DNA of 64,000 bases from Candidatus Saccharimonadota bacterium (GTDB lineage: Bacteria > Patescibacteriota > Saccharimonadia > Saccharimonadales > UBA4665): the NCBI GenBank assembly GCA_027459325.1, contig DAIDIO010000003.1:1-64000 (forward strand), in the 5' to 3' direction. Positions within the stretch are counted from its first letter, which is position 1. Each line of letters opens with the position of its first letter. The notes beneath the pieces are model-generated. The model saw only the letters and a program-made list of their open reading frames with translations, was not told the DNA's origin and searched no databases. Shown here one piece after another: positions 8,839 through 18,325 of this stretch. Made by a program: the position numbers and the translations under genes.

Positions 8839-10020
8839 TTATTTATTTTTGGCACTAGCAATTAGAGATAAATAGTACGCTTGAATCTGACTATAGTTTT
8901 GAATACCGGCTTGTGGTATTAAGGATTCGCCGGCTGAGCGTGAATAGTAGGTAGTAAGTAAGCTATTTTTACCGCTATAACTTAAGCCGTATGATTTAAT
9001 ATTATTAACGTTTATATTTTTTACTAATTGGGCTAAACGCAAGGCGTCAGCCAGATTTAGGTTGGTCGATAAATTATTACTTAAAGCACTGAACAGGTTA
9101 GTGACGCTAATCGGATTACTAAGAACCCCAGCGCTTAAAGCTTTCTTTTCTAATGCAGCTAGCATCTGACGTTGGTGTTGCTCTCTATTGATGTCGCTCA
9201 GAGGAAAACCATAAGCGTACGGAGAGTCGCCCCTTGCTAGTGCTAAAGCTAATGCCTGATTTCCGTTTAAAGTAACTAGGCCGTTGGGTAGTCTGACCGG
9301 CCCTCCATGTGCCTTGTCTACGTTAGGATCATACAAGCCTCTAGGATCAGGACTTTGAATGTCAATTGTTATTCCGCCGACGGCATTAACGGCATCTTTA
9401 AAAGCTGTATAGTCTATTAGGCCGTAATAATCTATAGGTATATGGAAGTCTTGTTCAATAATCTTCTGTAGCTCACCCATTCCTCCTTTAAAATATCCTG
9501 GCTGGTTAAAGCTGCTCTCGGTATTTGCGTAATTAATTTTTTGGTACCCGGCGTTACTAAAGTGAACAAGAAGATCACGAGGTATGCTAAGCATGAAGGC
9601 AGTATTATTTTGAGTATTTATACTAACGACCATGATTGAATCGGTTAGGGCGCCTTCATCACTATTGTTTCCCTGGTATCCAGCCAGTAGGATATTTACT
9701 CTGCCCTGCGCTTCGCCGTTCAGCTGTGTAGTCGTAAATAAAGAATGAACATCACTAAAAATATTGCCATGAAAGACTTTGTTAATATCGCCGATTAGTT
9801 TAGAGCCGAACCATCCCGCTAAACCCAGAATAATAATTACCAAAACTAGAAACGTAGACAAAATTTTATGACGTTTAAACCATCGCTTTTTTGGCCTGCT
9901 TTCACTCACTGCTTGACCTGCCAATATAGCGTTAGGAGTGTAAGCGCTATTAGGTAAAGTAGTATTTAGCAGCGTCTTAGACTGGTATGGCGAATCGTTG
10001 TTTTTTATAATACAGGACAT
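8839..10020 (-). CDS. LytR-CpsA-Psr (LCP) family glycopolymer transferase
   Basis: This 393-residue protein has a cytoplasmic N-terminus of about 50 residues, one transmembrane helix (about 54-72) and an extracytoplasmic LCP domain. LCP hallmarks are visible: ALTDSIMVVSIN (metal/pyrophosphate Asp), SIPRDLLV (Arg contacting the lipid pyrophosphate) and DINREQHQRQM further on. These enzymes attach glycopolymers from undecaprenyl-pyrophosphate carriers to peptidoglycan. The glycosyltransferase operon just beyond tRNA-Gln could supply such a polymer, which is inference. Confidence 0.92.
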   Translation of the reverse strand: MSCIIKNNDSPYQSKTLLNTTLPNSAYTPNAILAGQAVSESRPKKRWFKRHKILSTFLVLVIIILGLAGWFGSKLIGDINKVFHGNIFSDVHSLFTTTQLNGEAQGRVNILLAGYQGNNSDEGALTDSIMVVSINTQNNTAFMLSIPRDLLVHFSNAGYQKINYANTESSFNQPGYFKGGMGELQKIIEQDFHIPIDYYGLIDYTAFKDAVNAVGGITIDIQSPDPRGLYDPNVDKAHGGPVRLPNGLVTLNGNQALALALARGDSPYAYGFPLSDINREQHQRQMLAALEKKALSAGVLSNPISVTNLFSALSNNLSTNLNLADALRLAQLVKNINVNNIKSYGLSYSGKNSLLTTYYSRSAGESLIPQAGIQNYSQIQAYYLSLIASAKNK

Positions 10021-10169
10021 ATTAACAGCGATTCTTGAAGATTGGCTGAGTTTTTACGTTGATTAGGTGTAAGCTACTAAGCGCCTGACTAGTCTCAAGC
10101 CCGCCAGTTTTTCAAACTCTGCTAACTTGCTAAATAGCCGGTTGAGCGAGATCAAAAGCTTATTCGTTT

Positions 10170-10206
10170 AAAAAAAGTACCCAATCCTACACAAGTGTAT
10201 TAGTAC
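10170..10206 (-). terminator. Predicted intrinsic terminator downstream of tRNA-Gln
   Basis: On the minus strand an imperfect hairpin, with GTAC arms at its base (10177-10206), is followed by a run of seven T (10170-10176). It lies 46 bases after the tRNA-Gln 3' end and before the LCP gene. Confidence 0.6.
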
Positions 10207-10251
10207 GAGCAGCCTCGATAATCTAGTTACGGCTAAGGGGGTTCAGAATAT

Positions 10252-10326
10252 TGGCTGGGACGGAGGGATTCGAACCCCCGAATGCCGGGACCAAAACCCG
10301 GTGCCTTACCACTTGGCCACGTCCCA
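10252..10326 (-). tRNA. tRNA-Gln (anticodon TTG)
   Basis: The cloverleaf folds with a 7-bp acceptor stem (TGGGACG/CGTCCCA), a D arm, an anticodon stem CCGGG/CCCGG with loop TTTTGGT giving anticodon TTG, and a T arm with GTTCGAAT. Discriminator G and an encoded CCA end the gene at 10252. Confidence 0.97.
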
Positions 10327-10419
10327 TTATTGGTGACTAAATTCTGCTTATACTAAGATACTAAACTATTTGTTATCTGTCGACAGTTATGATGTCATTT
10401 GTTAGAGTGGTTATAAATT

Positions 10420-11343
10420 ATGGCAGATAGATTCTCTAACAACCCTATTGATTATATTTTACCTCTCAATATAAATAAGCTTGAGGGGCGAATGATGTAT
10501 ATACCGGCAAGTAAAGATAAAAACCGTGAAATTCTATTAGTTCCGGGACAACATTCACTACTAGAACGTTGGTGGAATCTGGCGCTTAATTTTGCAGACT
10601 ACGGCAGCCTGACTATGCCTGATATGCCCGGCTTCGGCGGCATGGATAGTTTTGAAACTATCGGAATCAAACCTGATATCGATGCTTATGCCGATTACCT
10701 GGCAGCTTTCATAAAGTTACGATTCAACCGTAAACGCGTTAGCTTGGTTGGCTTAGGCTTCGGTTTTGCTGTGATAACAAGGATGCTGCAAAAATATCCG
10801 CAGCTTACTAAAAAAGTTGACATGTTGGTCTGCTTAGACGGCTATATGCACAAAGATGATTTTCGATTAAGTTTACTAAAGAGGCGGTTTTATTATACAG
10901 TCTCAAAATTGCTCGCAGCCAAGCCTGTCATGGCCATCAAGCCATTTTTCATTAACTATCCGATAGTTAAATATTTCTGCTCTAGATCAGCTAGTGTACA
11001 AAACTCAAAAATGACAAAGGCCGAATTTGATGCCTTAGTTCTATTTGAGACAAGGCTCTGGCAGGTTAACGACTTAAGAACTCACTGGCTGACAACTAGC
11101 GAGGTCCTGAATTTGGACAATTGTATAGGCAGGGTTAATCTGACCGTTACTCACATTATGTCGAAGGCCGATCAGTCTTTAAACAACGATTACGTTAGAG
11201 AACATATGAAAGTTGTCTTCACCGGCTATAAATGCTATTTAACGCGGGGCAAACCGGCAGGTTTAAGTTTACTGGCAGATAAAGAAGAGGCTGGAATGCT
11301 GCTGCCGACGGCCTTACGAAATCGTCTTTTAAAGAGTAAATGA
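10420..11343 (+). CDS. Alpha/beta-hydrolase-fold protein lacking the nucleophile serine
   Basis: This 307-residue protein matches the alpha/beta-hydrolase fold: ILLVPGQHSLLERW (oxyanion strand), MPDMPGFGGMDSF, then a nucleophile-elbow sequence. The elbow reads G-L-G-F-G (residues 111-115), with Gly113 where Ser, Cys or Asp should be, so classical ester hydrolysis looks impossible. It heads an operon with two glycosyltransferases (next start 20 bases on), suggesting a structural, binding or non-hydrolytic role in glycan or lipid work. A TATAAA box ends a few bases before the ATG, so the mRNA may be nearly leaderless. Confidence 0.7.
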   Translation: MADRFSNNPIDYILPLNINKLEGRMMYIPASKDKNREILLVPGQHSLLERWWNLALNFADYGSLTMPDMPGFGGMDSFETIGIKPDIDAYADYLAAFIKLRFNRKRVSLVGLGFGFAVITRMLQKYPQLTKKVDMLVCLDGYMHKDDFRLSLLKRRFYYTVSKLLAAKPVMAIKPFFINYPIVKYFCSRSASVQNSKMTKAEFDALVLFETRLWQVNDLRTHWLTTSEVLNLDNCIGRVNLTVTHIMSKADQSLNNDYVREHMKVVFTGYKCYLTRGKPAGLSLLADKEEAGMLLPTALRNRLLKSK

Positions 11344-11362
11344 TGTTATAATTAGTGAACTT

Positions 11363-12514
11363 ATGAAAATTGGTATTGTATGCCCATACTTCATTAACCG
11401 CCATGGCGGTGTGCTCGAGGTTATACTGGCTCTTAAAAAAGGCCTTAAAGATAGAGGCCATGAAGTCAAGATTATTACGCCGAAACCTAAAGGCGTAGAC
11501 ATGAGTTCTGATGACGACATTATTTTTCTTGGCACATCTATGGATTTTCATTCACTGGCAGCAACTACTACTCAGGTCTCCAGTTCTGATGATACAGATA
11601 AAATAGACGCAGTCTTAGAAGCCGAAAACTTTGATATTCTGCACTTTCATGAACCTTGGTCGCCGCTGCTAAGCCGTCAATTATTGCAGCGTTCGCAGTC
11701 CGTAAACATAGCGACTTTCCATTCAAAAGTACCGGAAGCTTTCATGACCAGAACCGTCATCAAGGCGGTTACGCCGTATCTAAAGTCGGTCATGAGCTAT
11801 TTGCATGAACTAACGGCCGTTTCACCCTCAGGAGCCGATTATGCTTCCACGCTAACTGATCAGCCAATTACAATTATCCCCAATGGTATCGATCTTGAAA
11901 AATATAAGCCTCGCTCAATAAAGCCGAAAGCGGCTGATGATGGAAAGACACTCCTTTACATTGGCCGTTTAGAAGGACGGAAGGGTGTGAAATATCTACT
12001 TCGTGCTTTCAAGCTTTATGCAGAAAAGCATCCCAAGGATAAGCTCATTATTGTTGGGGATGGTCCGGACCGGGAAAAATTAGAGCTCATGAGTGAAGAT
12101 CTTGAGCTTAGTCATGTTAGCTTTTTAGGTTTTGTCAGTGAAGAGCGGAAGCTTGAACTACTGTCAGAGGCGGATCTGTTTGTGTCACCTGCTCTGTTTG
12201 GCGAAAGTTTCGGCATAGTCTTATTGGAAGCAATGGCCATGAACTTGGTGGCAGTTGCTGGGGCCAATTCAGGCTATATTGATTTAATGCAGGGTACTGG
12301 CGCGGTGTCTATCGTCAATCCTGAAGATAGCGAAGAATTCGCCCGTAGGCTTGATTTACTCACATACGAAGAATCTATTCGTAAATTATGGCAGACCTGG
12401 GCTAAGGACTATGTTCAGCAGTTTGATTACCCTAAAATAATTGCCGAATATGAAGCTTTTTATGCTAAAGCTCTAAAAAAACACCATGGTGAAATTAAGC
12501 GGCCAGCCGCTTAA
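11363..12514 (+). CDS. Glycosyltransferase family 4
   Basis: This 383-residue GT-B enzyme has an N-terminal Gly-rich loop (YFINRHGGVLEVI), a central TVIPNGIDLEKY linker (ITIIPNGIDLEKY here), a C-terminal nucleotide-sugar domain starting LLYIGRLEGRKG, and the E-x7-E motif at GESFGIVLLEAMA. These are retaining glycosyltransferases of the kind that make PI-mannosides or glycolipids. The acceptor and donor cannot be named. It is second in the operon and overlaps the next gene by 29 bases. Confidence 0.92.
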   Translation: MKIGIVCPYFINRHGGVLEVILALKKGLKDRGHEVKIITPKPKGVDMSSDDDIIFLGTSMDFHSLAATTTQVSSSDDTDKIDAVLEAENFDILHFHEPWSPLLSRQLLQRSQSVNIATFHSKVPEAFMTRTVIKAVTPYLKSVMSYLHELTAVSPSGADYASTLTDQPITIIPNGIDLEKYKPRSIKPKAADDGKTLLYIGRLEGRKGVKYLLRAFKLYAEKHPKDKLIIVGDGPDREKLELMSEDLELSHVSFLGFVSEERKLELLSEADLFVSPALFGESFGIVLLEAMAMNLVAVAGANSGYIDLMQGTGAVSIVNPEDSEEFARRLDLLTYEESIRKLWQTWAKDYVQQFDYPKIIAEYEAFYAKALKKHHGEIKRPAA

Positions 12515-13640
12515 GATCGGTTTTGTATTAGACGGCGGCCTAGAAGAACCAGATGGCGTTCAGCAGTATATTTTAAATCTTGGCGAGTATTATCGTTCGC
12601 TAGGTCATAGTACATATTATTTGGTGGCTGGTAATCTGTCTTACGGACGTGAATTTGCTGTCTCGCTTTGCCGAAGTGTCAGCTTCCGATCAAATGGTAA
12701 CAACGTTAAATTACCGTTATTGCCAGCTAATCCTTATAAGATAAAGAAGTACCTTGACTCAGAAAACTTCGATGTTTTGCATGTTCAAGTGCCATACCTG
12801 CCTTTCTTAGGTGAACAACTAATAAACTTCAGCGGTAAAAAAACTGCCATAATTGGTACTTATCATGTGGTGCCTAGAAACTGGAAAGTAAGTACCGGAA
12901 ATTGGATTCTTGGTAAATTATCTTATTTGTCGGTGAGAAAAGTTGACCAGATGATCAGCGTCTCAGAAGTGGCTGAAAGAATTGCACTTAGGGACTACAA
13001 TAGCCGAAGCGTAGTTATTCCAAATCCTATAAATTTTGATCGCTTTAAAATGGCTAAGCCGCTAGATTTTCCTAAAAATGAATTACATATTCTATTTCTT
13101 GGCCGGCTGGTAGAGCGTAAAGGGGTCATGGACCTGCTAAAAGCTGTAGTCATTCTAAATAATAAGTCGGATTTACCTCGTTTTAAATTAGTGATATGCG
13201 GCAAGGGGCCCTATCTAAATAAGCTGCAAAGTTTTGCAAAGAAGAATAATATAAGCCAATTAATTGAGTTTACAGGATTTATCAGCGAAGAAATTAAACC
13301 TCGTTACTACGCTTCGGCTGATATCTCGGTCTTCCCCTCAACTGGCGGTGAAAGCTTCGGTATAGTCCTGCTTGAAGCGATGGCCTCCGGCAAATCCGCT
13401 GTACTGGCCGCTAACAATGATGGCTACAAAAGTTTATTGGCAGATTTTGATGATCAGTTATTTGAAGCAGGAAGTGCTTCAGATTTAGCTTCTAAACTAG
13501 AATTGCTGCTCAGAAACAAAGACAAGCGCATGCAGATTGCTGGACGTGGCTCAGGCTTCGCTGCGCAATTTGACTCAAAGATCGTTGGCGATCAAATTTT
13601 ACAGATTTATTATCAGGCGTTGATAAAAAAACGCGCTTAA
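12486..13640 (+). CDS. Glycosyltransferase family 4
   Basis: This 384-residue GT-B enzyme is related to its upstream neighbour: IGFVLDGGLEEPDGVQQYI at the N-terminus, VVIPNPINFDRF in the linker, LFLGRLVERKGV at the start of the C-terminal domain and GESFGIVLLEAMA near residue 300. The start lies inside the previous gene, pointing to coupled translation. The pair could add two successive sugars to one lipid or polymer. A gene duplication is plausible but the two are clearly diverged. Confidence 0.92.
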   Translation: MVKLSGQPLKIGFVLDGGLEEPDGVQQYILNLGEYYRSLGHSTYYLVAGNLSYGREFAVSLCRSVSFRSNGNNVKLPLLPANPYKIKKYLDSENFDVLHVQVPYLPFLGEQLINFSGKKTAIIGTYHVVPRNWKVSTGNWILGKLSYLSVRKVDQMISVSEVAERIALRDYNSRSVVIPNPINFDRFKMAKPLDFPKNELHILFLGRLVERKGVMDLLKAVVILNNKSDLPRFKLVICGKGPYLNKLQSFAKKNNISQLIEFTGFISEEIKPRYYASADISVFPSTGGESFGIVLLEAMASGKSAVLAANNDGYKSLLADFDDQLFEAGSASDLASKLELLLRNKDKRMQIAGRGSGFAAQFDSKIVGDQILQIYYQALIKKRA

Positions 13641-13660
13641 AGGATAATGTAGTAAATCCT

Positions 13661-14782
13661 ATGTTCAAATTAAAGAGAGAAGACACTAGAGAAGAAGTTG
13701 CAGTTACTATTACTACTGAGACTTTTATTCGTTTAGCTCTCCTAGTAGCTTTAAGCATATTTATCTTTTTCAGTGTTAAAAAGGCTGCTCATGCGGTAGT
13801 TCTAATTCTCATCGCCTTTTTCTTAAGCATTGCTCTTAACGGACCAGTTTACTGGCTCAGTAATCAGCTGCCCGGTCGTATTAAGGGTAGCCGTGCCTTT
13901 GCGACCAGCTTATCTTTTCTATTAGTCGTAATCGTACTAGGGGGCTTTTTAGCTAGTATCATTCCTCCGTTAGTAAAACAGACGGATAATTTCATTAAAG
14001 CCGCTCCTCATTTGGTAAGTGAGTTCAAAAACCAAAATAGTCCGATCGGTACATTTATTCGCCATAATCACCTACAAAAAGAAGTCAGTAGCATCTCTAA
14101 ACAGTTATCGAATAAGCTTGGCAATATCGGCGGCACTGCCTTTTCGGCAGCCAAAACTATTACCAGTAGCATTTTTTCGGTAGTTGTCATACTGGTTATG
14201 ACATTCATGATGCTAGTGGAAGGTCCGCGTTGGCTTAACTTCTTTAGAAGTACAATGCCGGACAAGCATCATCCGGTGGCTGACCGAATGCTTAAAGACA
14301 TGTATACGGTAATCCGAGGTTATGTAAACGGACAGGTTATCTTGGCTTTAATTGCCTCAGCCTTAATTATGCCGGCCGTATTACTCCTCCATATTGGTTA
14401 TCCTGCCGGCCTGGTAGTAGTTATATTTATCTGCGCGCTTATTCCATTGATTGGACATACTATTGGTGCTGTCATTGTAACCACTGTCGCCCTGTTTCAC
14501 TCTACCACCTCGGCAGCAGTAATTCTGGCCTACTATATCTTTTACATACAGCTGGAAAATTATATAATTCAACCAAGAATTCAATCAAATACTACCAATA
14601 TGTCACCACTGCTTGTGTTTATGTCAGTTACCGTCGGCGTTAACTATGGTGGCATACTCGGCGGCCTGCTGGCCATTCCGGTAGCCGGCTGTTTAAGGAT
14701 TATCTTCTTGGAATATTTAAGATCTAAAAAAGTTATAGATAACAGAGAATTCGAACAAGTTACTACGCTCGAAACCAAATAG
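13661..14782 (+). CDS. PerM/AI-2E family membrane protein
   Basis: This 373-residue polytopic protein has the AI-2E/PerM layout: two or three N-terminal helices, a soluble alpha-helical middle section (residues about 110-170), and 4-5 C-terminal helices with the conserved YILYIQLENYIIQP-like segment (YYIFYIQLENYIIQPRI) and GGLLAIPVAG. Family members export autoinducer-2 or act as cation antiporters. Here it may serve transport in the envelope-glycan operon. Its last 20 bases overlap the end of cysS on the opposite strand. Confidence 0.9.
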   Translation: MFKLKREDTREEVAVTITTETFIRLALLVALSIFIFFSVKKAAHAVVLILIAFFLSIALNGPVYWLSNQLPGRIKGSRAFATSLSFLLVVIVLGGFLASIIPPLVKQTDNFIKAAPHLVSEFKNQNSPIGTFIRHNHLQKEVSSISKQLSNKLGNIGGTAFSAAKTITSSIFSVVVILVMTFMMLVEGPRWLNFFRSTMPDKHHPVADRMLKDMYTVIRGYVNGQVILALIASALIMPAVLLLHIGYPAGLVVVIFICALIPLIGHTIGAVIVTTVALFHSTTSAAVILAYYIFYIQLENYIIQPRIQSNTTNMSPLLVFMSVTVGVNYGGILGGLLAIPVAGCLRIIFLEYLRSKKVIDNREFEQVTTLETK

Positions 14783-16172
14783 TTCCCGTAGGAGCGTCTT
14801 TGATTAGTATATTTTGTGACTTCAATTGATTCCGGATATTATCTGATTCTTCCCACCTCTCAGCCTCACGGGCAGCTTCTCGTTTGCTAATAAGGGATTT
14901 TTGTTCCGAAGTGATATCGGGTTGTGAGTATAGATCAAGCCCCAATAAGTTATCGATATCTTTAAGCATATTTTCGAAATGGTCAATCATATTGACTTCA
15001 AGATGTACGGTTTGCAGCTGGGTGCTTACATTACTTAACAAAGCTAGGGCCTGAGGCGAGCTAAGATTATCCGCTAGCCTGCTCGCTATATTTGCACCAA
15101 CATCTTCAAGTGCAAAAGTACCGGCGTCATAGGTCACATTACGGCCCTGCCAGCGGAGCACGGCCATGGCTCGGTAGTCTGCCAGCCGATTGGCGGCGGC
15201 CTCCAGGTTGTCCCATGAAAAATGAGCCTGAGAGCTAAAATGCGCTTGAAGCATAAGTAACCGAAATGCCAAGGGATCGTAACCTTTATTTTTAATGTCA
15301 TCGAGGGTAATGAAGTTATTTAGACTTTTGCTCATTTTTTGGGAATCTACTAGTAAGTGCTCGTTATGCAGGAAATAATTTGCTAAATGTTTAGGGCCAT
15401 TGGCAGTGCTTTGGGCAATTTCGTTTTCATGATGAGGAAAAATTAAATCTACTCCACCGGTATGTACGTCAAAAGGTTGATCAAGGCAGGCTTTACTCAT
15501 CGCTGAACACTCGATATGCCAGCCAGGCCTGCCAGTTAAATCATGTTCATCTAAGGTGAATTCCCAGCCAGGTTCATTATCTTTTTGCTTCTTCCATAGG
15601 GCAAAGTCGTGGATTGAATCCTTATCGTATTCGTCATTGTTAATACGAGACTCACTTGTGCTCTCTCTGGTAATCTGACTAAGCTGACCGTATTGTTTAC
15701 CGCTAGCTATATACTTATTAATTGAAAAGTATACTCCGTCATCGGCTATATAGGCATAACCATCCTTAACAAGATCTCTAATCATTCTTTTCATTTGATC
15801 AATATAATCTGTTGCTTTAATGAACTTATAGGCTGCTACGTCATTACCTACTGACTCCATGTCATCAAGGAATAACTGTGAATAGACCTCGGTTAACTGT
15901 GTAAGTGCCTGTTTAGGATCCAAGCTTGGGTATTTTTCCTGACTCGCCTTAATTGTCTTATCGTCAATGTCAGTGAAGTTCATTACGTGCTCTACTTTGA
16001 GGCCACTATGCTTTGCTATCCGTCTCAGTGTATCGGCATAGATAAATGAAGCTAGATTACCGATATGGACATGGCTATAGACTGTCGGGCCACAGCTATA
16101 TATGCTAAGGTTGTTACCATTAATAGGCTTAATGTCTTCTATTTGCTTCGTTAGAGTGTTATATATTTTCAT
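14763..16172 (-). CDS. cysS: Cysteine--tRNA ligase
   Basis: This 469-residue class I synthetase charges tRNA-Cys. It has the HIGH-like motif in SHVHIGNLA, KMSKS in DSQKMSKSLNN, and the zinc ligands of the family (Cys in SCGPTVY, Cys in WHIECSAMS, His/Glu in FPHHENE). A frame extension to 16202 exists, but the ATG at 16172 overlaps the stop of the upstream DHH gene (ATGA) and gives the normal N-terminus MKIYNTLT. Length is normal. Confidence 0.96.
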   Translation of the reverse strand: MKIYNTLTKQIEDIKPINGNNLSIYSCGPTVYSHVHIGNLASFIYADTLRRIAKHSGLKVEHVMNFTDIDDKTIKASQEKYPSLDPKQALTQLTEVYSQLFLDDMESVGNDVAAYKFIKATDYIDQMKRMIRDLVKDGYAYIADDGVYFSINKYIASGKQYGQLSQITRESTSESRINNDEYDKDSIHDFALWKKQKDNEPGWEFTLDEHDLTGRPGWHIECSAMSKACLDQPFDVHTGGVDLIFPHHENEIAQSTANGPKHLANYFLHNEHLLVDSQKMSKSLNNFITLDDIKNKGYDPLAFRLLMLQAHFSSQAHFSWDNLEAAANRLADYRAMAVLRWQGRNVTYDAGTFALEDVGANIASRLADNLSSPQALALLSNVSTQLQTVHLEVNMIDHFENMLKDIDNLLGLDLYSQPDITSEQKSLISKREAAREAERWEESDNIRNQLKSQNILIKDAPTGTIWFRA

Positions 16173-17176
16173 GATTTGAGTTCTTGTAATAGTCTCAGAC
16201 ATTCCGCTTCTAGCTCAACTATTACTTTTTCTAAGTTAGCGTTTGATTCTATCTTAAAACCACTGGCGTTTTTATGACCACCACCTCCGAAGTGCTCCGC
16301 GAGTTTAGCGGCAACCGGGCTATTGGGGTTAGTTCGGATTGCTCCGGTTAACTTACCATCATTATAACTTTTCAGTACAACGGCCACTTCCACGCCTTCT
16401 ACCTGCAGCATATCGGTTTGGACGAGCGGAGCGGGGTTGTATAGCGGGCTAAAGGCCTTAATCTCTTCATGCGGCACACTAACTATGGCCAGCTTTCCAG
16501 TTTTATCAAAAGTCGTACGCTTAATTAGGTCTGCCTTGTATTTATAAATTGATTGAGGCATCTTAGACAGTTCCCTTCGTAGCTCCTCTATTGACGGTCG
16601 GCTAACTCCCTGTTCGATCATTTCTGCCATTATGCGGTAAGTCTGAGCTGAAGCTAAAACATTAGTAAGGCCCTGAGTGTCACCTAAAATAGAGCTCATC
16701 ATGAATTCCAGCGCGGCTCTATTCATATTCCAGCCAAGTTGCTTCGACAAGCTATATATAAGTTCACCGGTTGAGGATAGATTGGCTTGGTTAATCGTAA
16801 CTGTTGAAAAGTAGACCGGGTTCTCAACAATTTCATGGTGATCCAGTACAATGCAAGGTTTTGTTTTGAGCCAGCTTACCTGACCATCTGTTTGTATCTT
16901 TTCCAGTAGTGTCATTGTTGAGGCGTCAACTAGAATACTTAAGTCAAAAGTTTTAGGCAGTTCTTTTGTAACCCTGTCCCAGCCCTTCATGTATTTGAGA
17001 TAGGCCGGCATATCGACGCCACAATATAAATGTATAGTTTTCCCAAGGTCTCCTAAAATCTGTTCTAAAGCCAGAGCACTGCCTAGACTGTCAGCATCTG
17101 GATTATCTGCTTGGAGCAAGACAATCGTAGAGGCATCGCTTACAAGGGATTTAATTTGATTTATTTGTTCGTGCAT
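16169..17176 (-). CDS. DHH/DHHA1 phosphoesterase (NrnA-like nanoRNase/pAp phosphatase)
   Basis: This 335-residue cytoplasmic protein has DHH motifs in order: QADNPDADSLGSALAL (motif I), an Asp in VDASTM, LDHHEI (DHH motif), SILGDTQGL, and the DHHA1 substrate loop GGGGHKNASGF near the C-terminus. NrnA-type enzymes finish RNA decay by degrading short oligonucleotides or dephosphorylate pAp. Some relatives cleave cyclic dinucleotides, but no PAS/GGDEF domain is present here. The stop overlaps the cysS start. Confidence 0.9.
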   Translation of the reverse strand: MHEQINQIKSLVSDASTIVLLQADNPDADSLGSALALEQILGDLGKTIHLYCGVDMPAYLKYMKGWDRVTKELPKTFDLSILVDASTMTLLEKIQTDGQVSWLKTKPCIVLDHHEIVENPVYFSTVTINQANLSSTGELIYSLSKQLGWNMNRAALEFMMSSILGDTQGLTNVLASAQTYRIMAEMIEQGVSRPSIEELRRELSKMPQSIYKYKADLIKRTTFDKTGKLAIVSVPHEEIKAFSPLYNPAPLVQTDMLQVEGVEVAVVLKSYNDGKLTGAIRTNPNSPVAAKLAEHFGGGGHKNASGFKIESNANLEKVIVELEAECLRLLQELKS

Positions 17177-17213
17177 TAGTTATATTGTAGTTTTTTAAGA
17201 TAGAAACCTCAAA

Positions 17214-17720
17214 TTAACTATCTATTTTTAAAAAGCGTTTTAACTTCATTTCAAGATCAGGGTAATAATCAACAAACTGACTAGTATTGATAAAATCAAT
17301 ATCTTTCATGACTAGTTCTTTGCTGTCGTCGGCTGGTATGTATTTACCCTGCCAGACGGTTATTACGAACATAATGTCTATAACTGATACACCAGCAATG
17401 TATTCGGCGTTATATGTTTCAAATAATTTGAGCTGTTTAGGGTTAACTTCGAGTCCGGTTTCCTCTTTAATTTCTCTTACGCACGCTTTGTATGGGTTTT
17501 CATTATATTCTATAAAGCCACCTGGAAAATCATACATACCTTTTCTAGGATCGATCGCCCGTTTAGAGAATAAAAGCTGACCGTTTTTTACTAAGATAGC
17601 TGTTACCGAAGCCTTAGGATTATTCCAAAATATAAAATTACAATTTGTACAAACATATTTAGTTTTATTTTCCGGTTTGAGTGATTTGCTGCCACAGTTG
17701 TTGCAATAGTTGAAAATCAT
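17214..17720 (-). CDS. Nudix hydrolase with N-terminal zinc ribbon
   Basis: This 168-residue protein begins with a four-Cys zinc ribbon (Cys6, Cys9, Cys24, Cys27) and then a Nudix domain whose box fits G-x5-E-x7-REUxEExGU at residues 68-90. The arrangement resembles NudC NAD pyrophosphatases, but the domain ahead of the ribbon found in NudC is absent. The substrate is unknown: NADH, nucleoside diphosphate derivatives and RNA caps are all possible. The start codon overlaps the recR stop by 4 bases, so it is coupled to recR. Confidence 0.88.
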   Translation of the reverse strand: MIFNYCNNCGSKSLKPENKTKYVCTNCNFIFWNNPKASVTAILVKNGQLLFSKRAIDPRKGMYDFPGGFIEYNENPYKACVREIKEETGLEVNPKQLKLFETYNAEYIAGVSVIDIMFVITVWQGKYIPADDSKELVMKDIDFINTSQFVDYYPDLEMKLKRFLKIDS

Positions 17721-18322
17721 AAAGTCTGTCGACCCTCCAAAGCTCTAGAGAGGGTTATCTGATCGGCATATTCCAAATCTACGCCTATTGGTAGCCCACG
17801 GGCCAGGCGTGTTATTTTTAGGCCACTGTCAGAGATCTGTTTTTGAATATATAAGGCCGTGGATTCCCCTTCGACGCTGGCGTTAAGTGCCAAGATAACT
17901 TCTGTAACTTTGTCATCGCTGATGCGCTCAAGCAGTTCTTTTATGTGCAGTTCGTCTGGAGAAATACCATCAATCGGGGATATCAAGCCACCTAGCACAT
18001 GGTAAGTACCGTTGAATAAGCCGGTCTTTTCAAGAGGTAGTATATCGAAGGGCTCGGCGACCACTGCCACTATAGTTTTATCCCGACGGGGATCGGTATA
18101 TAAACCTGACAGTTTCTGACCTTTTTGAACTAGGGCGAAGGTTTTTTCGCAATAATCTATGCTACCTTTGATACTACTGAGGGCTTGAGCTAGTTTTTCT
18201 GGATTTGCATACTGATTTCTGACAATATAATAAGCATAACGTTCGGCGCTTCTAGGCCCGACGCCCGGGAGCATACCAAAAGCTTCAATTAGTTCATTAA
18301 GAGCTGGCGGCAAAACTTGCAT
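17717..18322 (-). CDS. recR: Recombination mediator RecR
   Basis: This 201-residue protein has the helix-hairpin-helix region (FGMLPGVGPRSAERYAYYI) followed by a Toprim domain (TIVAVVAEPFDILPLEKT ... LALNASVEGESTALYI) and a C-terminal Walker-like end, matching RecR, which loads RecA with RecO/RecF. The usual four-Cys zinc finger between HhH and Toprim is degenerate: only one Cys remains (DYCEK) and the CxxC pair before TDPRRD is gone. It sits 3 bases after ybaB in the common dnaX-ybaB-recR arrangement. Confidence 0.93.
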   Translation of the reverse strand: MQVLPPALNELIEAFGMLPGVGPRSAERYAYYIVRNQYANPEKLAQALSSIKGSIDYCEKTFALVQKGQKLSGLYTDPRRDKTIVAVVAEPFDILPLEKTGLFNGTYHVLGGLISPIDGISPDELHIKELLERISDDKVTEVILALNASVEGESTALYIQKQISDSGLKITRLARGLPIGVDLEYADQITLSRALEGRQTL

Positions 18323-18325
18323 GTA

